DNA of 64,000 nucleotides from JACQAP01 sp035275265 (GTDB lineage Bacteria; Pseudomonadota; Gammaproteobacteria; Burkholderiales; JACQAP01). Both the position numbers and the translations under genes were made by a program. The stretch spans positions 124,001 to 188,000 of the forward strand of contig DATENC010000026.1 of NCBI GenBank assembly GCA_035275265.1, written 5' to 3'. The notes beneath the pieces were generated by a model, which saw only the letters and a list, made by a program, of their open reading frames with translations, was not told where the DNA came from and ran no database searches. Below, in pieces: positions 9,013 to 16,546 of this stretch; positions within the stretch are counted from its first letter, which is position 1; each line of letters opens with the position of its first letter.

Positions 9013-10674
9013 ATGCCCCGCTTGCGCGAGCGTCCCACCTGGAAAGCACTTGAGGCCCACGCCCTCGAGATGCGCGAAGCGCGCATTGCGGATCTGTTTG
9101 CGCAGGATCCGGCGCGTGCGCAGACCTTCTCGGTAACAGCATGCGGACTGCTTCTCGATTACTCGAAGAACCCGCTGTCCAGGGAGACACGCCGCCTGCT
9201 GGTGACGCTTGCCGAAGACGCCAGCCTGCCGGCGCAGATTACGGCGATGTTCGCAGGCAAGCGCATCAACGTCACCGAGAAGCGCGCGGTGTTGCACACG
9301 GCATTGCGCAACCGATCCGAGCGCCTGGTGCTGCTCGACGGAAACGACGTGATGCCCGATGTGCGGGCAGTACTGTCGAGAATGCGTGATTTTTCGGAAA
9401 AGGTGCGGAGCGGCACCATCTGCGGACACACCGATCTGCCATTTACCGACGTAGTCAATATCGGCATCGGCGGGTCGGACCTCGGACCGCAAATGGTCTG
9501 TTCGGCACTTCGCCCCTATGGGTCATCCGACCTGCGCGTCCATTTCGTCTCCAACGTGGACGGTGCTCATCTCGCGGCGACGCTTGCCCGCCTGGATGTC
9601 GAAACAACTTTATTCGTGGTCTCTTCGAAGACCTTTACGACGCAGGAAACCCTTACCAACGCAAATTCGGCGCGTAAGTGGCTGCTTACTGGACTACAGG
9701 CCGCCGAGGCCACGGACGCTGCCGTCCAGAAGCATTTCGCCGCGGTCTCCACCAACTTGGAGGCGACCGCAAAATTTGGCATCGCCCCGGATCGGGTCTT
9801 CGGGTTCTGGGACTGGGTGGGAGGCCGCTATTCATTGTGGTCCGCCATTGGCCTGCCGATCGCTCTGGCAGTCGGCTTCGACCGCTACGAAGAACTGCTC
9901 GCCGGAGCCTACGAAATGGATGAGCACTTCTGCACGGCTCCTTTGGAAAGCAACATGCCGGTCATCGCTGCGCTCACCGGCGTCTGGCATATCGATTTCC
10001 TCGGCCACCCGACCTATGCGGTGTTGCCCTATGCGCAGGACCTCGTGCACTTCCCTGCGTACCTGCAACAGCTCGACATGGAGAGCAACGGCAAGCGCGT
10101 TGACCGCTCGGGAGCGATGGTCGAGTACGCCACAGGCCCGGTTGTCTGGGGCGCGCCCGGCACCAACGGCCAGCACGCTTTCTTTCAGCACCTGCACCAG
10201 GGCACACAGGTCACGCCGGCCGATTTCATTGTCGCCGCCAACGGCGCAGACCGGTTGCCAGAACATCACTCCATCCTGCTGGCCAACTGCATCGCCCAGA
10301 GCGAGGCGCTGCTGCGGGGAAAAAATGCCGATGAAGTCCGGGCAGAACTCAAGGCGCGCGGCATCGTGGGCGACGAAGCCGAACGCCTGGTCTCGCATCG
10401 TACTTTCCCCGGCAACCGTCCCAGCAACACCCTCATGATGCGACATTTGGACCCACGTTCCCTGGGCGCGCTGATTGCGCTCTACGAACACAAGGTATTC
10501 GTGCAAGGTGTGATCTGGAACATCAATTCCTTCGATCAGTGGGGTGTGGAACTCGGCAAGCAACTCGCCAACGGCGTGCTCGAAGACCTGAAAGCAGGGA
10601 AAGCTCGCGGCGGACATGATGCCTCTACCGCGCGTCTGATCGATTACGTACTAGCGAACAAGGAGGACAAATGA
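9013..10674 (+). CDS. pgi: Glucose-6-phosphate isomerase
   Basis: A 553-residue protein that interconverts glucose 6-phosphate and fructose 6-phosphate in glycolysis and gluconeogenesis. Family signatures are present: INIGIGGSDLGP-type loop (NIGIGGSDLGPQMV), the SSKTFTTQET phosphate-binding segment, and the C-terminal QGVIWNINSFDQWGVELGKQLA block. The ATG at 9013 aligns with other Pgi starts (TWKALEAHALEMREARIADLFAQD). It has no Shine-Dalgarno sequence because the preceding 30 bases are a CCCTCGTCCC repeat. The last four bases overlap the next small gene. Confidence 0.97.
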   Translation: MPRLRERPTWKALEAHALEMREARIADLFAQDPARAQTFSVTACGLLLDYSKNPLSRETRRLLVTLAEDASLPAQITAMFAGKRINVTEKRAVLHTALRNRSERLVLLDGNDVMPDVRAVLSRMRDFSEKVRSGTICGHTDLPFTDVVNIGIGGSDLGPQMVCSALRPYGSSDLRVHFVSNVDGAHLAATLARLDVETTLFVVSSKTFTTQETLTNANSARKWLLTGLQAAEATDAAVQKHFAAVSTNLEATAKFGIAPDRVFGFWDWVGGRYSLWSAIGLPIALAVGFDRYEELLAGAYEMDEHFCTAPLESNMPVIAALTGVWHIDFLGHPTYAVLPYAQDLVHFPAYLQQLDMESNGKRVDRSGAMVEYATGPVVWGAPGTNGQHAFFQHLHQGTQVTPADFIVAANGADRLPEHHSILLANCIAQSEALLRGKNADEVRAELKARGIVGDEAERLVSHRTFPGNRPSNTLMMRHLDPRSLGALIALYEHKVFVQGVIWNINSFDQWGVELGKQLANGVLEDLKAGKARGGHDASTARLIDYVLANKEDK

Positions 10675-10877
10675 ACGAAGAAAATTTCAACATGAGCATC
10701 CGCAAGTTTCTGAAGACCGCCGGCGTGGGCTCGCAACGCGAGATCGAGCAGGCGGTGTCAAAGGCGCTGGTCTCGGGAAAACTAAAGGGAAACGAGAAAC
10801 TGCCGGCAACTATGAGACTCACCATTCCCGCGATCGGACTGGATGTGAGCTTCGATGCTGATATTACGTTGGAGTGA
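10671..10877 (+). CDS. DUF6494 small protein
   Basis: A 68-residue acidic protein (NMSIRKFLKTAGVGSQREIEQAVSKAL then IPAIGLDVSFDADITLE) that matches my recollection of the DUF6494 family of small proteobacterial proteins. No function is known. Its ATG overlaps the pgi stop (ATGA), so it is translationally coupled to pgi. A ribosome site AAGGAGG lies just upstream within pgi. Confidence 0.75.
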   Translation: MNEENFNMSIRKFLKTAGVGSQREIEQAVSKALVSGKLKGNEKLPATMRLTIPAIGLDVSFDADITLE

Positions 10878-10916
10878 GAAGAGGGAGGGGCGTGGGGAGA
10901 GGGAAGAGGGAACGTC

Positions 10917-11295
10917 GTGATCGCCAACTATAGGGATTTGGCAGTCTGGCAGCGTGCGATGGAACTTGCTGCTCTCGTCTATGGACTCACCGCCAAATTG
11001 CCTCGTGAAGAAATATACGGGCTGAGGTCGCAGCTTCAAAGGGCCGCAGTATCCATTCCTTCGAATATCGCTGAGGGGCACGCGAGGGAATCGACCAAGG
11101 AAGTATCTACGATATCTGCTCGTGTCTCGTGGCTCCATGGCCGAACTTGAAACGCAAATGCTGCTCTGTCAGAAACTTCAGCTCCTTTCTAAGGCAGATG
11201 TCGAACACGCGCTGGTTGTTTCGGACGAGATTGGACGAATGATCAGGGGGCTGCAAAAAAGTCTGACGAAGAAGCTTACCAAGAAGAGTACCTGA
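10917..11295 (+). pseudogene. Four-helix-bundle protein gene, frameshifted copy
   Basis: This is the inverted second copy of the gene at 6927-7268. From the GTG at 10917 it reads VIANYRDLAVWQRAMELA... to ARESTKE, then the frame breaks: the intact copy has AAGGAGTATCTACG where this one has AAGGAAGTATCTACG at about 11098-11107, one extra A. Shifting frame there restores the remainder (YLRYLLVSRGSMAELETQMLLC...) to a TGA at 11293-11295, for 125 residues. A functional product needs programmed frameshifting, for which I see no slippery site, so this is probably decay or a sequencing error. Confidence 0.8.
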
Positions 11296-11305
11296 CCCAA
11301 GGTTT

Positions 11306-11346
11306 TGCCCCTCTTCCCTCTTCCCTCGCCCCTCGTCCCCTCTCAT
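11306..11346. repeat. CCCTCTTCCCTC repeat
   Basis: Pyrimidine-rich tract (CCCCTCTTCCCTCTTCCCTCGCCCCTCG) between the broken four-helix-bundle gene and orn. It corresponds to the purine tract at 6846-6884 on the far side of the intact copy, so the repeat flanks belong to the duplicated unit. Confidence 0.55.
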
Positions 11347-11891
11347 CACAGGCTCAGAAGATTCTCGCGGTAGTACTTCAACTCGTCGATCGATTCGTAG
11401 ATGTCGGCCAGCGCTTCGTGCTTACCGTGTTTGGACAGGCCCGCCATGATTCCCGGCTTCCAGCGCTTCGCCAGTTCCTTGAGCGTGGAAACATCGAGGT
11501 TGCGGTAGTGGAAGAACACTTCGAGCTTGGGCATGTAGCGTGCGAGAAATCGGCGGTCCTGGCAAATCGAATTGCCGCACATCGGCGAAGTATTCTCGGG
11601 CAGGTACCGGGCAAGGAAAGCGACCAGTTCGGCCTCCACTTCCGCCTCGCCCTGCGTGGCGGCTTTCACTTTGTCGATCAATCCGGTTTTCTTGTGCGTG
11701 GACCTGTTCCATGAATCCATGCGATCGAGCACCTCGTCGGCCTGGTGCACGACCTTGACCGGCGCCTCGGCCACAGTGACAAGTTGCGAATCGGTGACCA
11801 CGATCGCCACCTCCAGGACGCGGTCGGTGTCCGGGTTCAGGCCGCTCATTTCCATGTCGATCCAGATCAGATGACTGGGATCCTGTGCCAT
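11346..11891 (-). CDS. orn: Oligoribonuclease
   Basis: A 181-residue DEDDh 3'-5' exonuclease that degrades 2-5 nucleotide RNAs and pGpG to mononucleotides. The catalytic motifs are clear: IDMEMSGL (first acidic pair), MCGNSICQDRRFL (second) and HEALADIYESIDELKYY (His and last Asp). Length matches the family. It is divergent from the M48 protease gene; the 79-base gap between the starts carries both promoters. The 3' end touches a CCCTC repeat. Confidence 0.97.
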   Translation of the reverse strand: MAQDPSHLIWIDMEMSGLNPDTDRVLEVAIVVTDSQLVTVAEAPVKVVHQADEVLDRMDSWNRSTHKKTGLIDKVKAATQGEAEVEAELVAFLARYLPENTSPMCGNSICQDRRFLARYMPKLEVFFHYRNLDVSTLKELAKRWKPGIMAGLSKHGKHEALADIYESIDELKYYRENLLSL

Positions 11892-11970
11892 AATCTTCTT
11901 TACGTTTCTTCTGAATTTTCCCGATGATATTTTGTCATAGCTTGCACTGAATCCCTAATCCAAAATCGCA

Positions 11971-13221
11971 ATGTCCACTTTTTCCGTTCTGTTTCTCGCC
12001 GCACTGTTGATCGCAACGTGCATGCGTGTGTGGTTGGCAACGCGCCACATCCGACACATACAGGCGCACCGCAACGCGGTTCCTGCCGCCTTTGTCCAGC
12101 AGATCAGCCTCGAGGCGCACCAGAAAGCCGCGGACTACAGCGGCGCCAAGACCCGCTTGAATATCGCCGCGATCGTCTTCGACGCCGCAGTTTTGCTGGC
12201 GCTAACCTTCGGCGGCGCGTTGCAGGCGATCGACAATCTGGCCGCGTCGTTTTTTCCCGAGGGCATCGCGCGTGGAGTCGTGTTTGTAGCGATTCTGACG
12301 GTGATCATGGCGGTGATCGAGCTGCCATTCGGTCTGTACCGGACTTTCGTCATCGAGAGCCGCTTCGGTTTCAACAAGATGACGCTTGCAATGTACCTTG
12401 GCGACCTGGCGAAGCACGCTGTGATCGGCATTGCGCTCGGCCTGCCTCTTCTATTCGCGGTGCTGTGGTTGATGGCGGGTATGGGGGAGATGTGGTGGCT
12501 GTACGTCTGGATCGTGTGGGTGGTGTTCAACACGCTGGTGCTGGCGCTCTATCCGACCTTCATCGCTCCGCTGTTCAACAAATTTTCGCCGATGCAGGAC
12601 GGCGAGATGAAGCAACGCATCGAAAACCTCATCAGACGCTGCGGCTTCACTTCAAAGGGGCTGTTCGTGATGGATGGCAGCAAACGCAGCAGCCATGGCA
12701 ACGCCTACTTCACCGGTTTCGGCAAGTCCAAACGCATCGTGTTCTTCGACACGCTTCTCTCACGACTGGAAGTTCCCGAGATCGAAGCGGTGCTTGCGCA
12801 CGAGCTCGGCCATTTCCGCCGCCGACACGTGGTCAAACGCATGGCATGGACTTTCGCGGTGAGCCTCGGCTTTCTCTGGCTGCTTGGCGTGCTCATGGAC
12901 CAGGCGTGGTTCTACGAGGGACTCAATGTCGCCTACCCGGCCACCGACGCGATGGCGCTGACGCTGTTCTTCATGGTCGTGCCGGTATTCACCTTCCTGT
13001 TGCAACCGTTACTGGCGATGTACTCTCGCAAACACGAGTTCGAGGCGGACCAATACGCGGCGGAGTTCACGCCCGCTCGCGACCTTATCCACGCACTGGT
13101 GAAACTCTACAAGGACAACGCCTCGACGCTTACCCCCGATCCATTGCACTCTGCGTTCTACGACTCGCATCCGCCGGCATCGACTCGCATCGCTCGCCTC
13201 GAGCAATTGGCAAAAGCATGA
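11971..13221 (+). CDS. M48-family membrane metalloprotease (Ste24-like)
   Basis: A 416-residue polytopic membrane protein with the zinc motif HELGH (VLAHELGHFRRRH) and the third ligand in KHEFEADQYAAEF, placing it in peptidase family M48A with CAAX prenyl protease 1/Ste24-like enzymes. Several membrane segments precede and follow the active site. In bacteria these proteins probably take part in membrane-protein quality control, since prenylated substrates are not expected. It is followed by the pterin dehydratase gene after 22 bases and likely forms an operon with it and rsgA. Confidence 0.9.
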   Translation: MSTFSVLFLAALLIATCMRVWLATRHIRHIQAHRNAVPAAFVQQISLEAHQKAADYSGAKTRLNIAAIVFDAAVLLALTFGGALQAIDNLAASFFPEGIARGVVFVAILTVIMAVIELPFGLYRTFVIESRFGFNKMTLAMYLGDLAKHAVIGIALGLPLLFAVLWLMAGMGEMWWLYVWIVWVVFNTLVLALYPTFIAPLFNKFSPMQDGEMKQRIENLIRRCGFTSKGLFVMDGSKRSSHGNAYFTGFGKSKRIVFFDTLLSRLEVPEIEAVLAHELGHFRRRHVVKRMAWTFAVSLGFLWLLGVLMDQAWFYEGLNVAYPATDAMALTLFFMVVPVFTFLLQPLLAMYSRKHEFEADQYAAEFTPARDLIHALVKLYKDNASTLTPDPLHSAFYDSHPPASTRIARLEQLAKA

Positions 13222-13243
13222 AGTCCGTGATAAGGAGAGCAAT

Positions 13244-13585
13244 GTGAGCGAGGTATCGGAAGGACTGTTAAGAAAGAAATGCAAGCCCTGCGAAGGCGGA
13301 GAGAAACCGATGACGCCAACGCAGATCGGGCACATGCTCAAAGGCCTGAAAGGCTGGAAGTACACGGATGGGGTGGTCCAGAAAACATTCAAGTTCAAGA
13401 CCTACTACGAGACCATGGCATTCGTGAATGCCGCCGCGTGGATCTCGCATCGCGAGGATCATCATCCCGACATCGCGGTCGGCTACAGCAAGGCCACCGT
13501 GTCCTACATGACGCATGCGATCAAGGGGATTTCGGAGAATGACTTTATCTGCGCAGCAAAATTAGACGCGCTTTTCGAGCTCTGA
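13244..13585 (+). CDS. phhB: Pterin-4a-carbinolamine dehydratase
   Basis: A 113-residue protein with the active-site histidine cluster SHREDHHPDIAVGY and the C-terminal FICAAKLDALFE. It dehydrates 4a-hydroxytetrahydrobiopterin during recycling of the phenylalanine hydroxylase cofactor; in bacteria lacking that hydroxylase nearby it can serve other pterins. I use the GTG at 13244: the ATG two bases upstream is followed at once by a stop, and AAGGAGA lies six bases before the GTG. The CKPCEGG N-terminus is usual in betaproteobacterial members. Confidence 0.92.
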   Translation: MSEVSEGLLRKKCKPCEGGEKPMTPTQIGHMLKGLKGWKYTDGVVQKTFKFKTYYETMAFVNAAAWISHREDHHPDIAVGYSKATVSYMTHAIKGISENDFICAAKLDALFEL

Positions 13586-13757
13586 TCGAAGCCGTTTTCT
13601 TTCTTTTTGTCCTCGCGGTTTCCTTCGCACTGCCGACACAGCATTGGCGTCGCCGTCCGGGCGCGGGAGGCAGTGCTTCGCGCGCTACCCGCAATCGGCC
13701 GACTCCGTCGGTAACGTGCCGCGCCCCCCGTTGCGTTGAACGCGTTGGGTATTTGAC

Positions 13758-14663
13758 GTGGCTCTATTGAGCAGGAACGAGCCGCTTCTGCACGGTCTTG
13801 TCGTCGGAAATTTCGGCCGCCGATATCTTGTCGAACTTGCCGGTGCCGAGGTCCTGACCTGCGTTCCGCGCGGCAAGCGCAGTGCGCTCGCGTGCGGAGA
13901 CCATGTCGAGGTGGCCCGCACCTCGCCCGGCGAGGGTGTGGTCGAGGCCGTGGACCCGCGTTCCACGCTGCTTTACCGCTCCGACCAATTCCGACAGAAA
14001 CTGGTCGGAGCGAACGTTACACAGGTCGTCATCGTCCTGGCAGTGGTCCCGAGTTTCTACGAGGAACTGCTGAATCGCTGCCTGGTGGCGGCTGAGCATC
14101 AGCGCCTGTCTTGCCTGATAGTCCTGAACAAATTTGACCTGGCGAAAGAAGACTCCACCGCAATGGACCGCCTAAAGCTCTACACCGATCTCGGCTATAT
14201 CGTGATGCCTCTATCGGCCAAACGCGATGTTTCCCCGCTGCGCCCTGCGCTCGATGGACACACCAGCGTGCTGGTGGGTCAGTCCGGGATGGGAAAATCC
14301 ACGATCATCAACAGATTGATTCCGGGAACCGGCGCGGCGACCGCGGACGTATCCGCCGCGCTGGATTCGGGACGGCATACCACAACGCACGCGCGCCTTT
14401 ATCACCTCGACACGAAATCTCACTTGATCGATTCCCCAGGCATGCAGGAGTTCGGGCTCCATCACCTGACAGAGCAGGACGTTGCAGAAGCGTTCCCGGA
14501 ATTCCGGGCGCTGCACGGCCGCTGCCGCTTCCACAACTGCCGGCATCTCGTAGAGCCAGACTGTGCTATTGCTGAAGCGGTGGAGAAAGGAACCGTCGAC
14601 ATGCGGCGCCTGGACGCCTACCGCAAGGTGGCAAAAGAGATCGAGTCGGGCAAGAGATTCTGA
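13758..14663 (+). CDS. rsgA: Ribosome small subunit GTPase RsgA
   Basis: A 301-residue circularly permuted GTPase: the G4 motif LNKFDL comes before G1 GQSGMGKST and G3 DSPGMQEFG. An OB fold precedes the GTPase domain and a C-terminal zinc site (HGRCRFHNCRHLVEPDCAI) follows. RsgA acts late in 30S assembly and releases immature-subunit factors. The start is a GTG; no clear ribosome site is visible. The 172 bases before it show no gene. The neighbourhood with orn and phhB is common in betaproteobacteria. Confidence 0.95.
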   Translation: MALLSRNEPLLHGLVVGNFGRRYLVELAGAEVLTCVPRGKRSALACGDHVEVARTSPGEGVVEAVDPRSTLLYRSDQFRQKLVGANVTQVVIVLAVVPSFYEELLNRCLVAAEHQRLSCLIVLNKFDLAKEDSTAMDRLKLYTDLGYIVMPLSAKRDVSPLRPALDGHTSVLVGQSGMGKSTIINRLIPGTGAATADVSAALDSGRHTTTHARLYHLDTKSHLIDSPGMQEFGLHHLTEQDVAEAFPEFRALHGRCRFHNCRHLVEPDCAIAEAVEKGTVDMRRLDAYRKVAKEIESGKRF

Positions 14664-14675
14664 GGCGGCAGACCC

Positions 14676-15599
14676 CTAGCCGGCCCAGCGCGCAACGGTA
14701 GCAAGCCCGATGACGATGAGCCATATCAACAGCGCGCGCCAAGCCATGGCCATCGCGCTGGTCATGGTGTTCACGTCCGCTTCGTCGCCCAGTCCGAGTT
14801 CGGGACGGAAACTCACGGTACCGTGGTGGTGCAGAGTTTCGCCGAGCCGCACGCCAAGCGCGCCCGCGCCGCTTGCCAGAACGATGCCCACTTCCGGACG
14901 CAACCAGGCCGTTGCCTGCGTACGCCAGCAGTGCATCGCGTCCTCGAAATCCCCGGCGATCGCAAAGCCCATCGCGGTCAGCCGCGCCGGGATCCAGTCG
15001 ATGAAGTAAAACGCTCTTCGTGCAAACTGGCCGAACTCGCCGAACTCCTCATCGAAGCGGGTTCCCCATCTGTGTTCCAGCACGCCGGCCAACCGGTAGA
15101 GCACCGCCCCACTCGGTCCGGGCAGGACGAGGAACCAGAAGATCACGCCGTAAACATGACGATGCACCCCGATCAGGCCTTCCTCGATCGCCACTTTGGC
15201 AATCTCTGTCCCGTTGTATTCGGTTGCCGATTCGCCGCGCCACTCGCCGAGGAGTTGGCGCGCCTTGTCGAGGTCGCCCATTCGCAGCGCCTCGACCATC
15301 TCGGTAAATGAGTGGCTGAACTGGCGAAAGCCCATGGTCAGGTAGAGTACCGCGACATTCCACGCCCAGCCGAAGACGACATGAAGTTCGCTCAGCAGAC
15401 GGTAAATGGCGATGCAAACAATCACCCAGGGCAGCACTGCCAGGCACCAGGCAATCACGCCTTGGCGCCGTTCGCCGGCGTTGAAATGGCTGCCGAGCAA
15501 GTTCACATAGCGCGTGAACATGCGGTAGAGCGTACAACGCGGGCCGAGAGGCTTGACCTGCTCGATAAACAACGCGGCAATGAGGGACAGGAACGACAT
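14676..15599 (-). CDS. CobD/CbiB-family membrane protein
   Basis: A 307-residue membrane protein (MSFLSLIAALFIEQVKPL start; later RRAFYFIDWIPARLTAMGFAIAGDFEDAMHCWR). The second segment is the conserved WxPAR...GDFxxA block of the CobD/CbiB family, whose cobalamin members make adenosylcobinamide phosphate. Betaproteobacteria carry this shorter form next to rsgA without cobalamin genes, and it also resembles AmpE, so its reaction is unknown. It converges with rsgA. Confidence 0.75.
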   Translation of the reverse strand: MSFLSLIAALFIEQVKPLGPRCTLYRMFTRYVNLLGSHFNAGERRQGVIAWCLAVLPWVIVCIAIYRLLSELHVVFGWAWNVAVLYLTMGFRQFSHSFTEMVEALRMGDLDKARQLLGEWRGESATEYNGTEIAKVAIEEGLIGVHRHVYGVIFWFLVLPGPSGAVLYRLAGVLEHRWGTRFDEEFGEFGQFARRAFYFIDWIPARLTAMGFAIAGDFEDAMHCWRTQATAWLRPEVGIVLASGAGALGVRLGETLHHHGTVSFRPELGLGDEADVNTMTSAMAMAWRALLIWLIVIGLATVARWAG

Positions 15600-15626
15600 G
15601 GCGAAATTCTAACCGCTTTTGACCCT

Positions 15627-15687
15627 ATTCCCTCTCCCCCTGGCGGGACACATGTACCCGGAGGGGTGGAGGGCTAGGGAGAGGGGG
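15627..15687. repeat. Dispersed 60-bp repeat, copy 1
   Basis: A 61-base element starting ATTCCCTCTCCCC and ending GGGAGAGGGGG. Its inverted near-identical partner is at 22028-22102. The repeat supplies the stop codon and last residues of the hydrolase gene that follows. With its partner it brackets about 6.4 kb. Confidence 0.8.
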
Positions 15688-16522
15688 ATGGAAGACGTTT
15701 CTCCAGCCATGACCCGACATCGCGCAAGACCTGCTCGCGTTCAGGTTCGTTGTAGACCTCGTGATATAGCCCTTCGTAGACTTTCAGGGTCTTGTCGGCG
15801 GAACCGACCAGATCATGCAACATGCGAGCCCCCGCCGGATCTACAAGCTTGTCCGAGCTGCCTTGCAGAATCAGGACGGGCAGCCGGATCCGGTTCGCTT
15901 CGGCCGATACGCGCTGCATCGCCTTGAGCATCTCGGCACCCAACCGCGCAGTGGCTTTGCCCGTGAACACCAGCGGGTCGTTTACGTAAGCCGCAACCAC
16001 CGCGGGGTCGCGGCTGACGCCACGCGCGTCCAGGCCGAGAATACCAATCCCGGGAATCAGCGCGGACAGGATCCTGCCGACCAATATGATCGCCGGCGAA
16101 ATGTTGTCGGGAATCCTGACGGCGGGTCCGGAAAGGATGGCGCCTTGCAGCCCGTCCTGGTGGTCCAGCAGATACGTCGCTCCGATCAGTCCGCCGAGAC
16201 TGTGACCGACCAGAAAAATCGGCGCGCTGGCTTGCCATTCGCGCACCATGCGGAAATACGTCCCCAACGGTTCGACGAAATCGCTGAAGCGCTCGACATA
16301 TGCCCGCGTACCACCCGATTTTCCGTGACCGACGTGATCCATGCCGTAAACCGCATAGCCGCGCGGGACGACGTACCCGATCAGGTTCACGTAGCGCCCG
16401 CTGTGCTCCGCCAGGCCGTGAACCAGCAACAGCGCGGCTCGGGGGGGCTCGTTCGGCAACCATTCCTGATAGTAGGTCCGCGTACCTCTGATGCCCTTGA
16501 AAAATCCCTCGCGGTGTCGCAT
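15674..16522 (-). CDS. Monoacylglycerol lipase-like alpha/beta hydrolase
   Basis: A 282-residue serine hydrolase. The oxyanion region is LLVHGLAEHSGRY, the nucleophile elbow is GHSLGG, and the acid and base are likely in LQGSSDKLVDP and GLYHEVYNEPER. The pattern matches the lysophospholipase/monoglyceride lipase subgroup, including the HVGHGKSGG loop. It lacks a signal peptide, so it is probably cytoplasmic or membrane-associated. The last residues (LPSPSP) and the TAG stop come from the dispersed repeat at 15627-15687. Confidence 0.88.
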   Translation of the reverse strand: MRHREGFFKGIRGTRTYYQEWLPNEPPRAALLLVHGLAEHSGRYVNLIGYVVPRGYAVYGMDHVGHGKSGGTRAYVERFSDFVEPLGTYFRMVREWQASAPIFLVGHSLGGLIGATYLLDHQDGLQGAILSGPAVRIPDNISPAIILVGRILSALIPGIGILGLDARGVSRDPAVVAAYVNDPLVFTGKATARLGAEMLKAMQRVSAEANRIRLPVLILQGSSDKLVDPAGARMLHDLVGSADKTLKVYEGLYHEVYNEPEREQVLRDVGSWLEKRLPSPSP

Positions 16523-16546
16523 ATCGCGTACGACTGGTCAGGCCTC

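Noticed and set aside
10917..11295. Programmed frameshift in the second four-helix-bundle gene
   Set aside because: The change is a single extra A relative to the intact copy, without a heptameric slippery sequence; a plain mutation is simpler.
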